Of a stretch of DNA of 64,000 nucleotides, positions 32,033-41,024 are shown in pieces. A program made the translations under genes and the position numbers. The DNA comes from DSVZ01 sp964568145 (GTDB taxonomy: Bacteria > Verrucomicrobiota > Verrucomicrobiia > Limisphaerales > J093), in NCBI GenBank assembly GCA_964568145.1, contig CAZMOZ010000001.1:397487-461486 (forward strand), read 5' to 3'. The stretch's first letter is position 1; the number at the start of each line of letters is the position of its first letter. The notes under the pieces are model-generated. The model saw nothing but the letters and a program-made list of their open reading frames with translations. It did not search any database and was not told where the DNA came from.

Positions 32033-33601
32033 ATGAGCAAGCGGTTCTACATCACCACCGCCATTGACTACGTCAACGGCCTGCCGCACCTCGGCCACGC
32101 TTACGAAAAAGTGATCGCCGACGTGATGGCGCGGTCGCGGCGCAGCCTGGGGGTGGAGGTGTTCTTCCTGACCGGGACGGACGAGCACGGCCAGAAGGTC
32201 CAGCAGGCCGCCGCCGCGGAGGGCAGGACGCCGCAGCAGTATTGCGACGAACTGGCGGCGCGGTTCCAGACGCTGACCACGGCGCTGAATCTCTCGAACG
32301 ACGAGTTCATCCGCACCACCCAGCCGCGGCATCAGGCCGTGGTGTCGGCGCTGCTCAACCACCTGCACGCCCGCGGCCAGCTCTACAAGGCGCCGTACCG
32401 CGGCTGGTATTCGTGGAAGGAGGAGACCTTCCTGACCGAGCGCGACCGGCGCGAGGACGGCACGTTCGACCCGGTCTGGGGCGAGGTGCGGGAGATCGTC
32501 GAGGAGAACTGGTATTTCCGCATGGGCCAGTACCAGAAGTGGCTCGCGGACCACCTCGAGGCGAACCCGGACTTCGTGCAGCCGGACTACCGGCGCAACG
32601 AGGTGCTGGGCTTCCTGAAGTCCGAGTTGCTCGAAGACCTGTGCATCAGCCGGCCCAAGGCCCGCCTGAGCTGGGGCATTCCCCTGCCCTTCGATCCCGA
32701 CTACGTGAACTACGTCTGGTTCGACGCGCTGACGAATTATTACAGCCTGCCGGTCGCGCTGGGCGACGCCGTCGCCGCCGCGCCGCTGGGCCGTTGTTAT
32801 CCGCCGCCCGGCGTGCCGGCGCCCGCGCCGGGACCCGAGCTTTGGCCGGCGGACATTCACGTGATCGGCAAGGACATCGTGAAGTTCCACGCCGTGTACT
32901 GGCCCATCATGCTGCACGCCGCCGGCATCCCGCTGCCCCGCCAGGTGCTGGCGCACGGCTGGTGGCAGAAGGACGGCGCCAAGATGAGCAAAACCACCGG
33001 CAACGTGGTGGACCCCTTCGCCGTGATCGCCGAATGGGGCGTGGACGCCTTCCGCTATTACGTGGTGCGGGAACTCGACATCGGCCCCGACGGCAACTGG
33101 ACCGACACCGGCTTCAAGACCCGCTACCAAGCCGAGCTGGCCAACGGCCTGGGCAACCTCGTCAACCGTTCGCTGGCCATGCTCCGGCGTTACCGCGCGG
33201 GCGTGGTACCCACCCGCTCCGACGAACTTGCCGCCGAGGCTGACCGCGCGGTGAACGAACTCGCCGGCCAGTGGCGCGCCAACCAGCTCCAAGCCGGCTT
33301 GCTGACCATCTGGGGCCTGATCAACCGGGCCAACCAGTACGTGGACCAGACCGCGCCGTTCAAGCTGGCCAAGGACCCTGCCCAGGCCGCGCGCCTCGGC
33401 GCCGTGCTGTACAGCCTGGCGGAGACGTGCCGAGTGCTGGCGGTAATGCTCTGGCCGTACCTGCCGGACACCGCGGCGCGGATTTACCAGCAACTGGCGC
33501 TGTCCGACACCCCTGCGCGGTATGCGGCGGCGGGCTGGGGCGGGTTGCCACCCGGCCACACCATCGGCGAACCGCAGCCGCTGTTCCCGCGGAAGGATTA
33601 A
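32033..33601 (+). CDS. metG: Methionyl-tRNA synthetase
   Basis: This 522-residue class I aminoacyl-tRNA synthetase charges tRNA-Met in the cytoplasm. The HIGH motif appears as HLGH (residues 19-22), the TGTDEHGQKVQQ segment follows, DIVKFHAVYWPIML lies before the KMSKS motif seen as KMSKT (starting at residue 317), and an alpha-helical anticodon-binding domain ends the protein. There is no C-terminal EMAP/Trbp dimerisation domain, and the knuckle Cys motifs of the E. coli form are absent, so it is the short, zinc-free-looking type. ATG 32033 gives the standard N-terminus. It is followed by a methyltransferase gene after 79 bp. Confidence 0.95.
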   Translation: MSKRFYITTAIDYVNGLPHLGHAYEKVIADVMARSRRSLGVEVFFLTGTDEHGQKVQQAAAAEGRTPQQYCDELAARFQTLTTALNLSNDEFIRTTQPRHQAVVSALLNHLHARGQLYKAPYRGWYSWKEETFLTERDRREDGTFDPVWGEVREIVEENWYFRMGQYQKWLADHLEANPDFVQPDYRRNEVLGFLKSELLEDLCISRPKARLSWGIPLPFDPDYVNYVWFDALTNYYSLPVALGDAVAAAPLGRCYPPPGVPAPAPGPELWPADIHVIGKDIVKFHAVYWPIMLHAAGIPLPRQVLAHGWWQKDGAKMSKTTGNVVDPFAVIAEWGVDAFRYYVVRELDIGPDGNWTDTGFKTRYQAELANGLGNLVNRSLAMLRRYRAGVVPTRSDELAAEADRAVNELAGQWRANQLQAGLLTIWGLINRANQYVDQTAPFKLAKDPAQAARLGAVLYSLAETCRVLAVMLWPYLPDTAARIYQQLALSDTPARYAAAGWGGLPPGHTIGEPQPLFPRKD

Positions 33602-33680
33602 TCAACACAGCCGGCGGGCAGGCGGCGCCGGCGAGCAATGCCATTTGACGGTCAACCAACGCCCGTTAGCATCAGCGGCA

Positions 33681-36600
33681 GTGACCGACCCATTGGAGAC
33701 CTACCTGCACAGCGTTGCGCAACTCCGTGCCTCGGGTGCGACGCTACCCGAAACCTCCGGCTACCCCGCCCTGAAGGATCTGCTCGACGCCATCGGTTCG
33801 CACCTCAAGCCCAGGGTCACCGCGCTGCTCCAACTCATCAATTCCGGGGCTGGTTTTCCCGACGGCGGCCTCTTCACGGCTGAGCAACTCAAGGGCTCCC
33901 CGGAAGACGCGCCGCTCCGGGGGTTGAGGCCTGCGCGCGGCGTGATCGAGGTCAAAGCGGTGGACGCCGGCCTCGACGCGGTTGTGCGCTCGCAGCAGGT
34001 GGCGGATTACACCCGCCACTATGGTCTGGTGTTGCTCACCAATTACCGCCAGTTCCAGCTTCTCCGCCGGTCGGCCGGCGACGTCCAATGCCTCGAAGGA
34101 TTTGCGATTGCCGGCAGTCCGGAGGATTTCTTTGCCGCGGCCGCGCACCCGAAAAAGACGGCGCACGCCCTGGGCGAGCGCCTTGGCGAGTTCCTTAAGC
34201 GCGCCCTGCTCCATGCCGCGCCGCTCAACGACCCCCAGGACGTTGCCTTCTTCCTCGCCTCTTACGCCCGGGACGCCCGTGCGCGTGTCGAGGCTGCGGA
34301 ACTGCCCGCCCTGGCCGGAATTCGCGTCGCGCTGGAAGAGTCGCTGGGCATGAGATTCGAGGCCGGCCGGGGCGAACACTTCTTCCGCTCAACCCTTGTC
34401 CAGACGCTCTTCTACGGCGTCTTCTCCGCCTGGGTGCTGTGGCACAAGGAAAACCCGCTGCGAAAGGATTCCTTCGACTGGCGCACCGCGGTCTGGACGC
34501 TGCACGTGCCGATGATCAAGGCGCTGTTCGAGCAGATCGCCACGCCCACCCGGTTGGGGCCGCTTGGCCTCGTCGAAGTGTTGGACTGGACCGCCACCGC
34601 GCTGAACCGCGTGGAACGGCCGGAGTTTTTCGCCCGCTTTGTCGAGGAGCAGGCCGTCCAGTACTTCTACGAGCCGTTCCTCGAGGCATTCGATCCCGAC
34701 CTTCGCAAGCAGTTGGGCGTCTGGTACACGCCACCCGAAATCGTCCAGTACATGGTTGCCCGCGTGGACACCGTGCTGCGGGAGGAACTGGACATTCCGA
34801 ACGGCCTCGCCGATCCGCGTGTCTTCGTGCTCGATCCTTGCTGTGGCACCGGCGCGTACCTGGTCGAGGTGCTGCGGCGCATCGTCAAGACGCTCCAGGA
34901 GGAGCAAGGCGAAGGGGCTCTGGCGATGGTGTCGGCCAAGGAAGCCGCCATGAAACGCGTGTACGGCTTCGAAATCATGCCCGCTCCGTTTGTCGTGGCG
35001 CACCTGCAAATGGGGCTCCTGTTGCAGAACCTGGGCGCGCCACTGGACGAGGCGCACGGTGAGCGCGCCGGCATTTTCCTCACCAGCGCGCTCACCGGCT
35101 GGGAGGCGGTGGGTGAAAACCCGCACCTGTCCAACTGGCCGGAGCTGGAGGCCGAACGCCGGGGCGCCGGCCTGGTCAAAAAGGACAAACCCATCCTCGT
35201 CATCCTGGGCAACCCGCCTTACAACGCCTACGCGGGGGTCAGCCCGCGGGAGGAACAGGGCCTCGTGAACCCGTACAAGGAAGGACTGGTGAAGGAGTGG
35301 GGCATCAAGAAGTTCAACCTCGACGACCTTTACATCCGGTTCTTCCGCATCGCGGAGCGCAAGATTGCCGAGCAGCACCTGTCGGACACGCCCCGACGCG
35401 GCATTGTCTGCTTCATCTCCAACCATTCGTGGATCAGCGATCCGTCGTTTGTGGTGATGCGCAAGCACCTGCTGCAATCGTTCGACAAGTGCTGGATCGA
35501 GAACCTCCACGGCAATCGGAAGATTTCGGAGTACGCGCCCGATGGCCGCACCAGCGAAACGGTCTTCGCCATCCAGGGCTTTTCACCGGGCATTCAACAG
35601 GGAGTCGCCACCACCCTGTTGCTCCGGAGCGGCAAAAAGCGGAAGCCTGTGGTCCTGTTCCGTGACGATCTGAACGCCGCGCGCGCGGCGGAGCGCCGGG
35701 CGCAACTGCTCGCGAGTCTCAAGTCGAAGAAATTTGACCGCCAGTACGAGAAAGCGGACCCGGAGCCGGAAAATCGCTTTTCGTTCCGTCCGGGTGACGT
35801 GACCGGCCGCTATCGGGAATGGCCCCGGCTGACCGAACTTTGCGCCGCAGCCCCCAGCAATGGCCTGATGGAAAAACGTGGCGGGGCGTTGATCGGCCAA
35901 GACAAGGCCGCCCTGCAACAGCGGATGCTCCGCTACTACGACGCCGCGGTGACCTGGGAGGAGTTGAAGGCCGCGGGCGAGGAATTGACGAAGGACGCCG
36001 CGCGATTCGATGCGCGGGAAGCGCGCCGGAAGGTCCTGGTGGCGGAACCTTTTCAGCCCTCCCACGTCTGCCGTTATCTGATGCGCCCGTTTGATGTCCG
36101 CTGGTGCTACTACAGCAGCGTGCGTCCGTTGTGGAACGAGCCGCGTCCCCGGCTATGGGCACAGTGTTGGAAGGGGAACGAGTTTCTGCTGACGCGGCTC
36201 AAGGCCGCAAAATGCCCCGAAGGTCCGGCCTCGTTTTACACCAGGCTGCTTTGCGACGATCACTGCCTCACGCCAGATGCCGTCGCCATCCCCTTCCGCC
36301 TGCGCGCCATGCCCAAGCCCAAGCCAAGAAAAGACGACGGCAACGGCGAGTTCGACTCCCTGCTCCGCGAGATGCCCCCCGAATACGGCGGCGGGGGCTC
36401 CGGCAAGACCACGGCCAACCTTTCGTCCGCCGCCCGCGCCTGGCTCGCCCGGCTGGGGATCAAGGACCCGGACAAGGACGCCGACACCGCCGCGCTGCCT
36501 TGGCTGCACGCGCTGGCCATCGGTTATGCCCCGGCTTATCTGGCGGAAAACGCGGACGGCATCCGGCAGGATTGGCCGCGCGTTCCCCTGCCGGGCTCGA

Positions 36601-37127
36601 AGGCCGCCCTGCTGGCCTCAGCCGACTTGGGCCGTCAGGTCGCGGGCTTGCTCGACACGGAACACCCTGTGCCCGGCGTCACCGCGGGCCGGCTCCGGCC
36701 CGAATTGATGGGCATCGCGGAGTTGCATGCCGTCCGCGAGCCGGACTTGAAGCTCACCGCCGGCTGGGGTCACGCGGGCAAGGACGGCGTAACCATGCCG
36801 GGTAAGGGCCGGCTGACCACCCGCGCCAAACCGACCAGCCAGACCGGCCTGCCCTGGTTTGAATTCCATGACATCTGGCTCAACGACACGACACGCTGGG
36901 AATCCGTTCCCAAGGAGGTCTGGGAGTACACCATCGGCGGCTACCAAGCCATCAAGAAGTGGCTGAGCTATCGCGAGCACGCGCTGCTTGGCCGGGCGCT
37001 CACCGCCGACGAAGCGCGCGCGGTCACGCACATGGCCCGCCGCATCGCCGCCCTCCTGTTGCTGCAACCGGATCTTGATGCGAATTACGAGCGGATCAAG
37101 GCCACCGCCTCACCGTGGGTGCCTTGA
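33681..37127 (+). CDS. Single-chain restriction/modification-like enzyme: PD-(D/E)XK plus N6-adenine methyltransferase (type ISP/IIG-like)
   Basis: Starting at GTG 33681 (VTDPLETYLHSV, the expected family start) the protein has 1148 residues. The N-terminal domain shows a putative PD-(D/E)XK nuclease site: Pro60-Asp61 in GAGFPDGGLF and Glu90-Val-Lys92 in RGVIEVKAVD. The methyltransferase has motif I LDPCCGTGAYLVEVL at about residue 383 and the catalytic motif GNPPYNAY at about 510, the order of gamma-class N6-adenine enzymes. The remainder (about 640-1148) resembles the C-terminal specificity region of type ISP enzymes. No helicase domain and no separate endonuclease or specificity gene is nearby. 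The likely role is phage defence or DNA modification by one polypeptide. ATG 33522 would overlap metG and is rejected. Confidence 0.8.
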   Translation: MTDPLETYLHSVAQLRASGATLPETSGYPALKDLLDAIGSHLKPRVTALLQLINSGAGFPDGGLFTAEQLKGSPEDAPLRGLRPARGVIEVKAVDAGLDAVVRSQQVADYTRHYGLVLLTNYRQFQLLRRSAGDVQCLEGFAIAGSPEDFFAAAAHPKKTAHALGERLGEFLKRALLHAAPLNDPQDVAFFLASYARDARARVEAAELPALAGIRVALEESLGMRFEAGRGEHFFRSTLVQTLFYGVFSAWVLWHKENPLRKDSFDWRTAVWTLHVPMIKALFEQIATPTRLGPLGLVEVLDWTATALNRVERPEFFARFVEEQAVQYFYEPFLEAFDPDLRKQLGVWYTPPEIVQYMVARVDTVLREELDIPNGLADPRVFVLDPCCGTGAYLVEVLRRIVKTLQEEQGEGALAMVSAKEAAMKRVYGFEIMPAPFVVAHLQMGLLLQNLGAPLDEAHGERAGIFLTSALTGWEAVGENPHLSNWPELEAERRGAGLVKKDKPILVILGNPPYNAYAGVSPREEQGLVNPYKEGLVKEWGIKKFNLDDLYIRFFRIAERKIAEQHLSDTPRRGIVCFISNHSWISDPSFVVMRKHLLQSFDKCWIENLHGNRKISEYAPDGRTSETVFAIQGFSPGIQQGVATTLLLRSGKKRKPVVLFRDDLNAARAAERRAQLLASLKSKKFDRQYEKADPEPENRFSFRPGDVTGRYREWPRLTELCAAAPSNGLMEKRGGALIGQDKAALQQRMLRYYDAAVTWEELKAAGEELTKDAARFDAREARRKVLVAEPFQPSHVCRYLMRPFDVRWCYYSSVRPLWNEPRPRLWAQCWKGNEFLLTRLKAAKCPEGPASFYTRLLCDDHCLTPDAVAIPFRLRAMPKPKPRKDDGNGEFDSLLREMPPEYGGGGSGKTTANLSSAARAWLARLGIKDPDKDADTAALPWLHALAIGYAPAYLAENADGIRQDWPRVPLPGSKAALLASADLGRQVAGLLDTEHPVPGVTAGRLRPELMGIAELHAVREPDLKLTAGWGHAGKDGVTMPGKGRLTTRAKPTSQTGLPWFEFHDIWLNDTTRWESVPKEVWEYTIGGYQAIKKWLSYREHALLGRALTADEARAVTHMARRIAALLLLQPDLDANYERIKATASPWVP

Positions 37128-37236
37128 CGCCCACTTGGAAGCCGCCGGGATCCCCCCGAAACGTTGTCTTGCCGCGCAACCGGAGCCGCCGCAACCGTGA
37201 CCAGCCCTGGCTTTCCAAGCTCCCGGAAAAGAACGA

Positions 37237-37259
37237 GGGCCGGATGGGTGATCCGGCCC
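37237..37259 (+). terminator. Perfect 9-bp hairpin after the methyltransferase gene
   Basis: Stem GGGCCGGAT (37237-37245), loop GGGTG, stem ATCCGGCCC (37251-37259). It lies 110 bp after the stop codon of the DNA methyltransferase gene; no U-tract follows. Confidence 0.5.
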
Positions 37260-37389
37260 GGTTCCGAGAACAAATTCAATTCTCACGGCGGATGCGGCGC
37301 CGCAGACTTACGCCAACCCACACACACGGTTCACTGCGTTTTGCATCCCAACAACGCCGCCAGCTTACCCCGCCCCACCCTCCCCACCA

Positions 37390-37407
37390 GTCCCCAGAAC
37401 TGGGGAC
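37390..37407. terminator. GTCCCCAG/CTGGGGAC inverted repeat before the HxlR stop
   Basis: An 8-bp perfect inverted repeat with a 2-base centre lies 17 bp beyond the HxlR gene stop, between convergent genes. The rest of 37128-37423 shows no gene or RNA. Confidence 0.4.
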
Positions 37408-37423
37408 AGCCCGTCCACCCGGC

Positions 37424-37789
37424 TCAGGGCCCGCCCGGCCCGCCGCCGTCCGCGCGCGCCGCGTGTTCCTCGTCGAGGTCGCGTAGTTGCTCGATGATCG
37501 CCGCCAGTTTGCGGCCGGTGCCCGTGAGGTGGTACTCGACCCGCAGCACCTTGCCGGGAAACTCGCGCCGGGCAATCAACTCGTAGTCGAGCAGCTTGCG
37601 CAGCCGCTCGTTGAGCACCTTGGTGGAAATGCCCGGGATGAACCGCTCCAACTGGCCGGGCCGCGTCACGCCGCGCGCGACGGCCGCCAGCACGGCCGCC
37701 GACCACTTGCAGCCCACCACGTCCTCCAGCCGCCGGTACCGCGCCCGCTCCGCGAGCGAAAGATGCCGCGTCTGATCCGGTTGTTTCAT
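37424..37789 (-). CDS. HxlR-family winged-helix transcriptional regulator
   Basis: This 121-residue DNA-binding protein has the HxlR pattern: a short N-terminus, CKWSAAVLAAVARGVTRPGQLERFIPGISTKVLNERLRKLLDYELI (recognition helix region) and the wing REFPGKVLRVEYHLTGTGRKL. Family members often sense reactive electrophiles or redox state through a Cys near the N-terminus; Cys at about residue 27 (VVGCKWS) fits. It is divergent from a thioredoxin-like gene, an arrangement that suggests it controls that gene and itself. Operator-like repeats lie 39-73 bp upstream of its start. Confidence 0.9.
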   Translation of the reverse strand: MKQPDQTRHLSLAERARYRRLEDVVGCKWSAAVLAAVARGVTRPGQLERFIPGISTKVLNERLRKLLDYELIARREFPGKVLRVEYHLTGTGRKLAAIIEQLRDLDEEHAARADGGGPGGP

Positions 37790-37830
37790 GGCCGCACTGT
37801 GCCTCCGGTGCGCCGGTCTGTCAGCCGGTT

Positions 37831-37862
37831 ACCAAACGGTGCCCGCTCACCAGTTTGTGCCC
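37831..37862. promoter_or_regulatory. Putative HxlR operator: two 14-bp direct repeats
   Basis: ACCAAACGGTGCCC (37831-37844) and ACCAGTTTGTGCCC (37849-37862) are spaced 18 bp start to start. The first lies in an ACC-N4-GGT inverted context, like sites bound by other HxlR-family proteins. They sit in the 176-bp divergent region between the regulator and the thioredoxin-like gene. The assignment is inferred from position and symmetry. Confidence 0.5.
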
Positions 37863-37965
37863 TCTTGGCGCCAGCCGGGCGGCCGGCCAACTTGAGGGTG
37901 CGACGCCGGCCAGCGGGCCGGACGCCGCGCTGAAACTGACAAAACTCTGTTAACCGAGAACGCAG

Positions 37966-38202
37966 ATGAAATCGAAAGCCGTGTTTTACCACGCGGGCTG
38001 CCCCGTGTGTGTCGCCGCTGAACAGAACGTCGCCGCCGCGCTCGATCCAGCGCGCTTTGACGTGGAGGTCGTCCACCTGGGCAAGGACAAGTCGCGCCTG
38101 GCCGAGGCCGAGCGGGCGGGGGTCAAATCCGTGCCCGCGCTGGTGCTGAACGGCGCCGCCTACCACATCAACTTCGGCGCCAGCCTCGACGCGCTGCGCT
38201 GA
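37966..38202 (+). CDS. Small thioredoxin-like/glutaredoxin-like protein
   Basis: This 78-residue cytoplasmic protein has the redox motif CPVC (HAGCPVCVAAE) after the first beta strand (KAVFYH) and the cis-Pro loop KSVPALVLNG, matching the small thioredoxin-fold family. It lacks a signal peptide. Its likely role is thiol-disulfide exchange. It is divergent from an HxlR regulator and probably under its control. ATG 37966 is the only suitable start. Confidence 0.85.
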   Translation: MKSKAVFYHAGCPVCVAAEQNVAAALDPARFDVEVVHLGKDKSRLAEAERAGVKSVPALVLNGAAYHINFGASLDALR

Positions 38203-38241
38203 GGCGCACAGCCCGGGTCGTGCGGTTCGGGCGTTCAGGGG

Positions 38242-38265
38242 GCGGGAGGCGAGGGCGCCTCCCGC
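38242..38265. terminator. Perfect 10-bp hairpin between convergent genes
   Basis: GCGGGAGGCG (38242-38251), loop AGGG, CGCCTCCCGC (38256-38265). It lies between the convergent thioredoxin-like and hydrolase genes; no U-tract. Confidence 0.55.
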
Positions 38266-38346
38266 AACGCCCGGGGCGGAGGTGATCCCCAATGGCCTCC
38301 GGGCTGAGTCGTCCCGGAGCACTTTTACGAATCTGTCCTTGGAGCA

Positions 38347-39519
38347 TCACGGCGCGGTGCCGGTTGGGCCGGCGGCGCGCAGGAAGTGCTCGAAGAAGGC
38401 GCAGAGTTGCGCGTTCGATTCGGCGGTCGGTTCGTGGTCCGGGCGGTTCGCCAGGCCGACGCGGTGGGTGAAGCCAAGCAGGCGATTCACCGCCACCGCG
38501 TGGTTCAAGGCGATCCAGCGCACGGGCGGGTCCTCCGAGCCGCCCGCCACAAAGAACGGCCGCGGCGCGATGAGGACGTGCAGCTCGTGCAGGTCCCGGC
38601 CCGCCGCGACCAGTTGCCGGTACGCGCCGGTGCGCGGGTTGTCCGGTCCGGGCACACCGGCTTGGGGGCGCGGTTCTTTCGGGTCGAGCCCAAGATACCA
38701 GGGCTCCCAGTAGTTCACGTTCGGGCGGGTTTCATCGAAGACGATGCCGGGGTCGCCGACCGCGACCGCGGCGAACTTCTCCCACAACGCCGCCGCGAAC
38801 AGCGCCCACTTGCCGCCGTACGAATGGCCGGTCACGCCGATGCGCCGCGCGTCCACCTCGGGCCGGCGGGCCAGCGCGTGCCAGTAGTTCGCGGCCACGT
38901 AGGCGTGAAACGACAGCGGCTGGCATTGCGCGGCGCCGAGGTCCGGCTTCCAGGCGTTGCCGCCCGGAGTGCCGATCGAGAGCGTAACAAAGCCTCGTTG
39001 CGTGAGCTGAAGCGCGAAGTCCCGGTGCGGCTTTGCGCCCAGCCCGATGCTGGTCTCGGGCTCGTAGAACACCACCAGCACGGCCGGGAACGGTCCGCGG
39101 CCTTCCGGGATCAGGAGCCAGCCCTCGCCGCTTTGGCCCGGCGCGATTTCGAGGCGCACGCGCCGCTGACTGAAGTTTTCGCGCCGGGCCTGCGAGAACT
39201 CCTCGAGCTTCGGCCGCTCCAGCACCGGCGGCCAGGGGCCCATGACGGCGTGCCAGTGGTTGAGAATCTCCGCGCGCCGCCGGGGCCAGTCGGCGGCCGT
39301 CTTTACCGGCGTGCCGTCGTCGAAAACCAGCGGCGAGCGATACGAGCCCAGGTTGGTCCGGTACCCGGCCGGCGGCGTGAAGAACGGCTCCAGCATCGCC
39401 CAGGCGAAAGGCGTCTCGGCGGCAACCGCCACACCCAAACCCAGGCTGGCGGCCAGCAAGCGCCAGCCGCCGGCCCAAAGCGCGCGCGCCATCCCGTTGT
39501 TTCGCCAGCTCGCCTTCAC
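38347..39519 (-). CDS. Exported alpha/beta hydrolase (acetylxylan-esterase-like)
   Basis: The product is 390 residues from GTG 39519 or 381 from ATG 39492. A signal peptide (ALWAGGWRLLAASLGLGVAVAA) is followed by a region with YRSPLVFDDGTPVKTAADWPRRR, common in this group. The alpha/beta-hydrolase core has the nucleophile elbow GVTGHSYGGKWALFAA (Ser), an Asp/Glu region, and a late His in RPDHEPTAES. Such exported hydrolases in Planctomycetota and Verrucomicrobiota are thought to de-esterify polysaccharides. The GTG at 39519 overlaps the TGA of the upstream gene (GTGA), which supports translational coupling. The substrate is unknown. Confidence 0.8.
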   Translation of the reverse strand: MKASWRNNGMARALWAGGWRLLAASLGLGVAVAAETPFAWAMLEPFFTPPAGYRTNLGSYRSPLVFDDGTPVKTAADWPRRRAEILNHWHAVMGPWPPVLERPKLEEFSQARRENFSQRRVRLEIAPGQSGEGWLLIPEGRGPFPAVLVVFYEPETSIGLGAKPHRDFALQLTQRGFVTLSIGTPGGNAWKPDLGAAQCQPLSFHAYVAANYWHALARRPEVDARRIGVTGHSYGGKWALFAAALWEKFAAVAVGDPGIVFDETRPNVNYWEPWYLGLDPKEPRPQAGVPGPDNPRTGAYRQLVAAGRDLHELHVLIAPRPFFVAGGSEDPPVRWIALNHAVAVNRLLGFTHRVGLANRPDHEPTAESNAQLCAFFEHFLRAAGPTGTAP

Positions 39520-40925
39520 GACACCAGTTCCAGTTGCGAGGCGCCTTTCGGCAGCGCAAAGCAGGCGGTGACCTCGTCACCTTGACGGAGCCATTTCCCC
39601 GGTTCGAGCCGGAGCGGCTGGTTGACCTCGGCAAGTTCCCCAACTGAATCCGCGCCCCGCAGCAACGGACGCGCGTTGCGCGGCGCCGGCCAGCGCAGCG
39701 TGAAGTCCGGGCAGGCAAACGGCGCGCGCAGCTTGATCCGGCTGCCGTCGCGTTCGATCCGGGTCAACTCGCGCGCCGCCCAGTACCGCGCCACTTCGCT
39801 GAGTTTCATCCAGAGCAGGTGGTCAAAGCGCGCGTGCAGGCGGCGGACGACTTCCCGGAAAACCTGGAAGCCCAGTTCCTGGCCGTTCCAATAGATGCCG
39901 GTCCAGTGACAGACCATGAGGGCCGGTTCGCCGCGCTGGATCACGTCCACCATCCGGCCGTGCTGGAGGTCGGCGGTGATGAAGCGGTCCGCGCCTTCCG
40001 GCGGCGTGTTGTCCCAGCCGCCCGTCCAATCGCCGGTGCAACCGAGGATGCTTACCACGCAGCGCGGGTCGGGGCCGTCGAGGCCGCTGGCCAGTTCGAC
40101 CCGCGGGGCGACGCTTTCCGTGCCTTCGTCAAACAGGTCGCGGAAGTAGTGCGGAATCTCCGCGCCGAAGACGTCGCGCACGGACTCGAGCGTAGCTTGG
40201 GCGAGTTGCGGGCGCGCACGGTTCCCGTAGCCGCCGGGCGTGGTGACGCCTTCGCAGGGGAGGCCGATGTTTTTCAGGATGCGCAGCGCGTAGGCCTGGT
40301 AGGCGGCGATTTCGTCCCCGGACTTGCCGGTGGTCCAATCCCAGTTCTCCATGAACCGCAACGAGGTGTCGGGGTGCGGATGCCCGATGCGGAGGTCCAC
40401 CACGCGCGTGTGCGTGACCATCTCGGGGTGGATGTCCCAGTTCGGCATCAACAGCGTGCGGACCAGCTCGAGGCTGTCGCGCAACTCGCGCGCGGTCCAG
40501 CCGGGCAGGAGGCGGTCCAGCCGGCCCACGCAGGCCGGGTAGGGCACGACGCTGTACTTGCCCTTCACGCCGTGCGCGACGCACCACTCGCCGAACTTGC
40601 GGACGAAGGCGTCCGGAATCTCGGCCGGCCACTCGCGCCAGTTGCGATGGTAGACGGGGTTCCGGCCGCCGTGCGCCTCGTCGAACTGCGGCATGGCGAA
40701 GCGGTTCAGGTTCACCAGGCAGGTCGAGTCATCAATGATCAAGCCCACCGGCACGCGTCCGCGCGGGTTCAAAACCGTCACGTCCGCCGCGCGTGCCGGA
40801 CGCTCACCGGCGTCCTGCGCCGCCAGCCGGACCCCGCCGGCCACCGCGAGCCCGCCGGCGGCCAACCGGGCGAAAAACTCCCGGCGCGTGGACAACGGCT
40901 GCGGGGAAGGCACGGTGGTTTTCAT
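39516..40925 (-). CDS. TAT-exported polysaccharide-deacetylase-like protein
   Basis: This 469-residue protein begins with a twin-arginine signal (STRREFFARLAAGGLAVAGG). Its body includes VGLIIDDSTCLVNLNRFAMPQF, WDIHPEMVTHTRVVDLRIGHPHPDTS and MVCHWTGIYWNGQELG, suggesting a (beta/alpha) barrel of the NodB/polysaccharide-deacetylase or glycoside-hydrolase type with a DD pair and several His. The family is uncharacterised and found mainly in Planctomycetota and Verrucomicrobiota. The longer frame to 42560 is antisense to the ThuA gene and rejected. It overlaps the next gene by 4 bp, so both are probably co-expressed and exported. Divergent from the ThuA-TIM gene by 99 bp. Confidence 0.75.
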   Translation of the reverse strand: MKTTVPSPQPLSTRREFFARLAAGGLAVAGGVRLAAQDAGERPARAADVTVLNPRGRVPVGLIIDDSTCLVNLNRFAMPQFDEAHGGRNPVYHRNWREWPAEIPDAFVRKFGEWCVAHGVKGKYSVVPYPACVGRLDRLLPGWTARELRDSLELVRTLLMPNWDIHPEMVTHTRVVDLRIGHPHPDTSLRFMENWDWTTGKSGDEIAAYQAYALRILKNIGLPCEGVTTPGGYGNRARPQLAQATLESVRDVFGAEIPHYFRDLFDEGTESVAPRVELASGLDGPDPRCVVSILGCTGDWTGGWDNTPPEGADRFITADLQHGRMVDVIQRGEPALMVCHWTGIYWNGQELGFQVFREVVRRLHARFDHLLWMKLSEVARYWAARELTRIERDGSRIKLRAPFACPDFTLRWPAPRNARPLLRGADSVGELAEVNQPLRLEPGKWLRQGDEVTACFALPKGASQLELVS

Positions 40926-41024
40926 GGCCAAAGTGGTAGCGCGCCCGGGGCGGGAAGAAAAGCATGTGCGTGTGTTTTGCTTTGCCGAAGCCGGGCGGTC
41001 TTTGGGAACGTCTCCGCCGCAGCC

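Noticed and set aside
30683..33559. 958-codon open frame antisense to the alcohol dehydrogenase and metG
   Set aside because: Both sense genes have family-defining motifs; the antisense frame is a shadow.
33522..33680. Upstream ATG start for the methyltransferase gene
   Set aside because: It overlaps metG by 80 bp and adds a basic leader; GTG 33681 gives the family N-terminus VTDPLETYL.
37237..37260. Possible tRNA (GGGCCGGAT ... ATCCGGCCCGGTTCC looked like an acceptor or T-arm)
   Set aside because: The two complementary 9-mers are only 5 nt apart, so this is a simple hairpin, with no anticodon or D arm.
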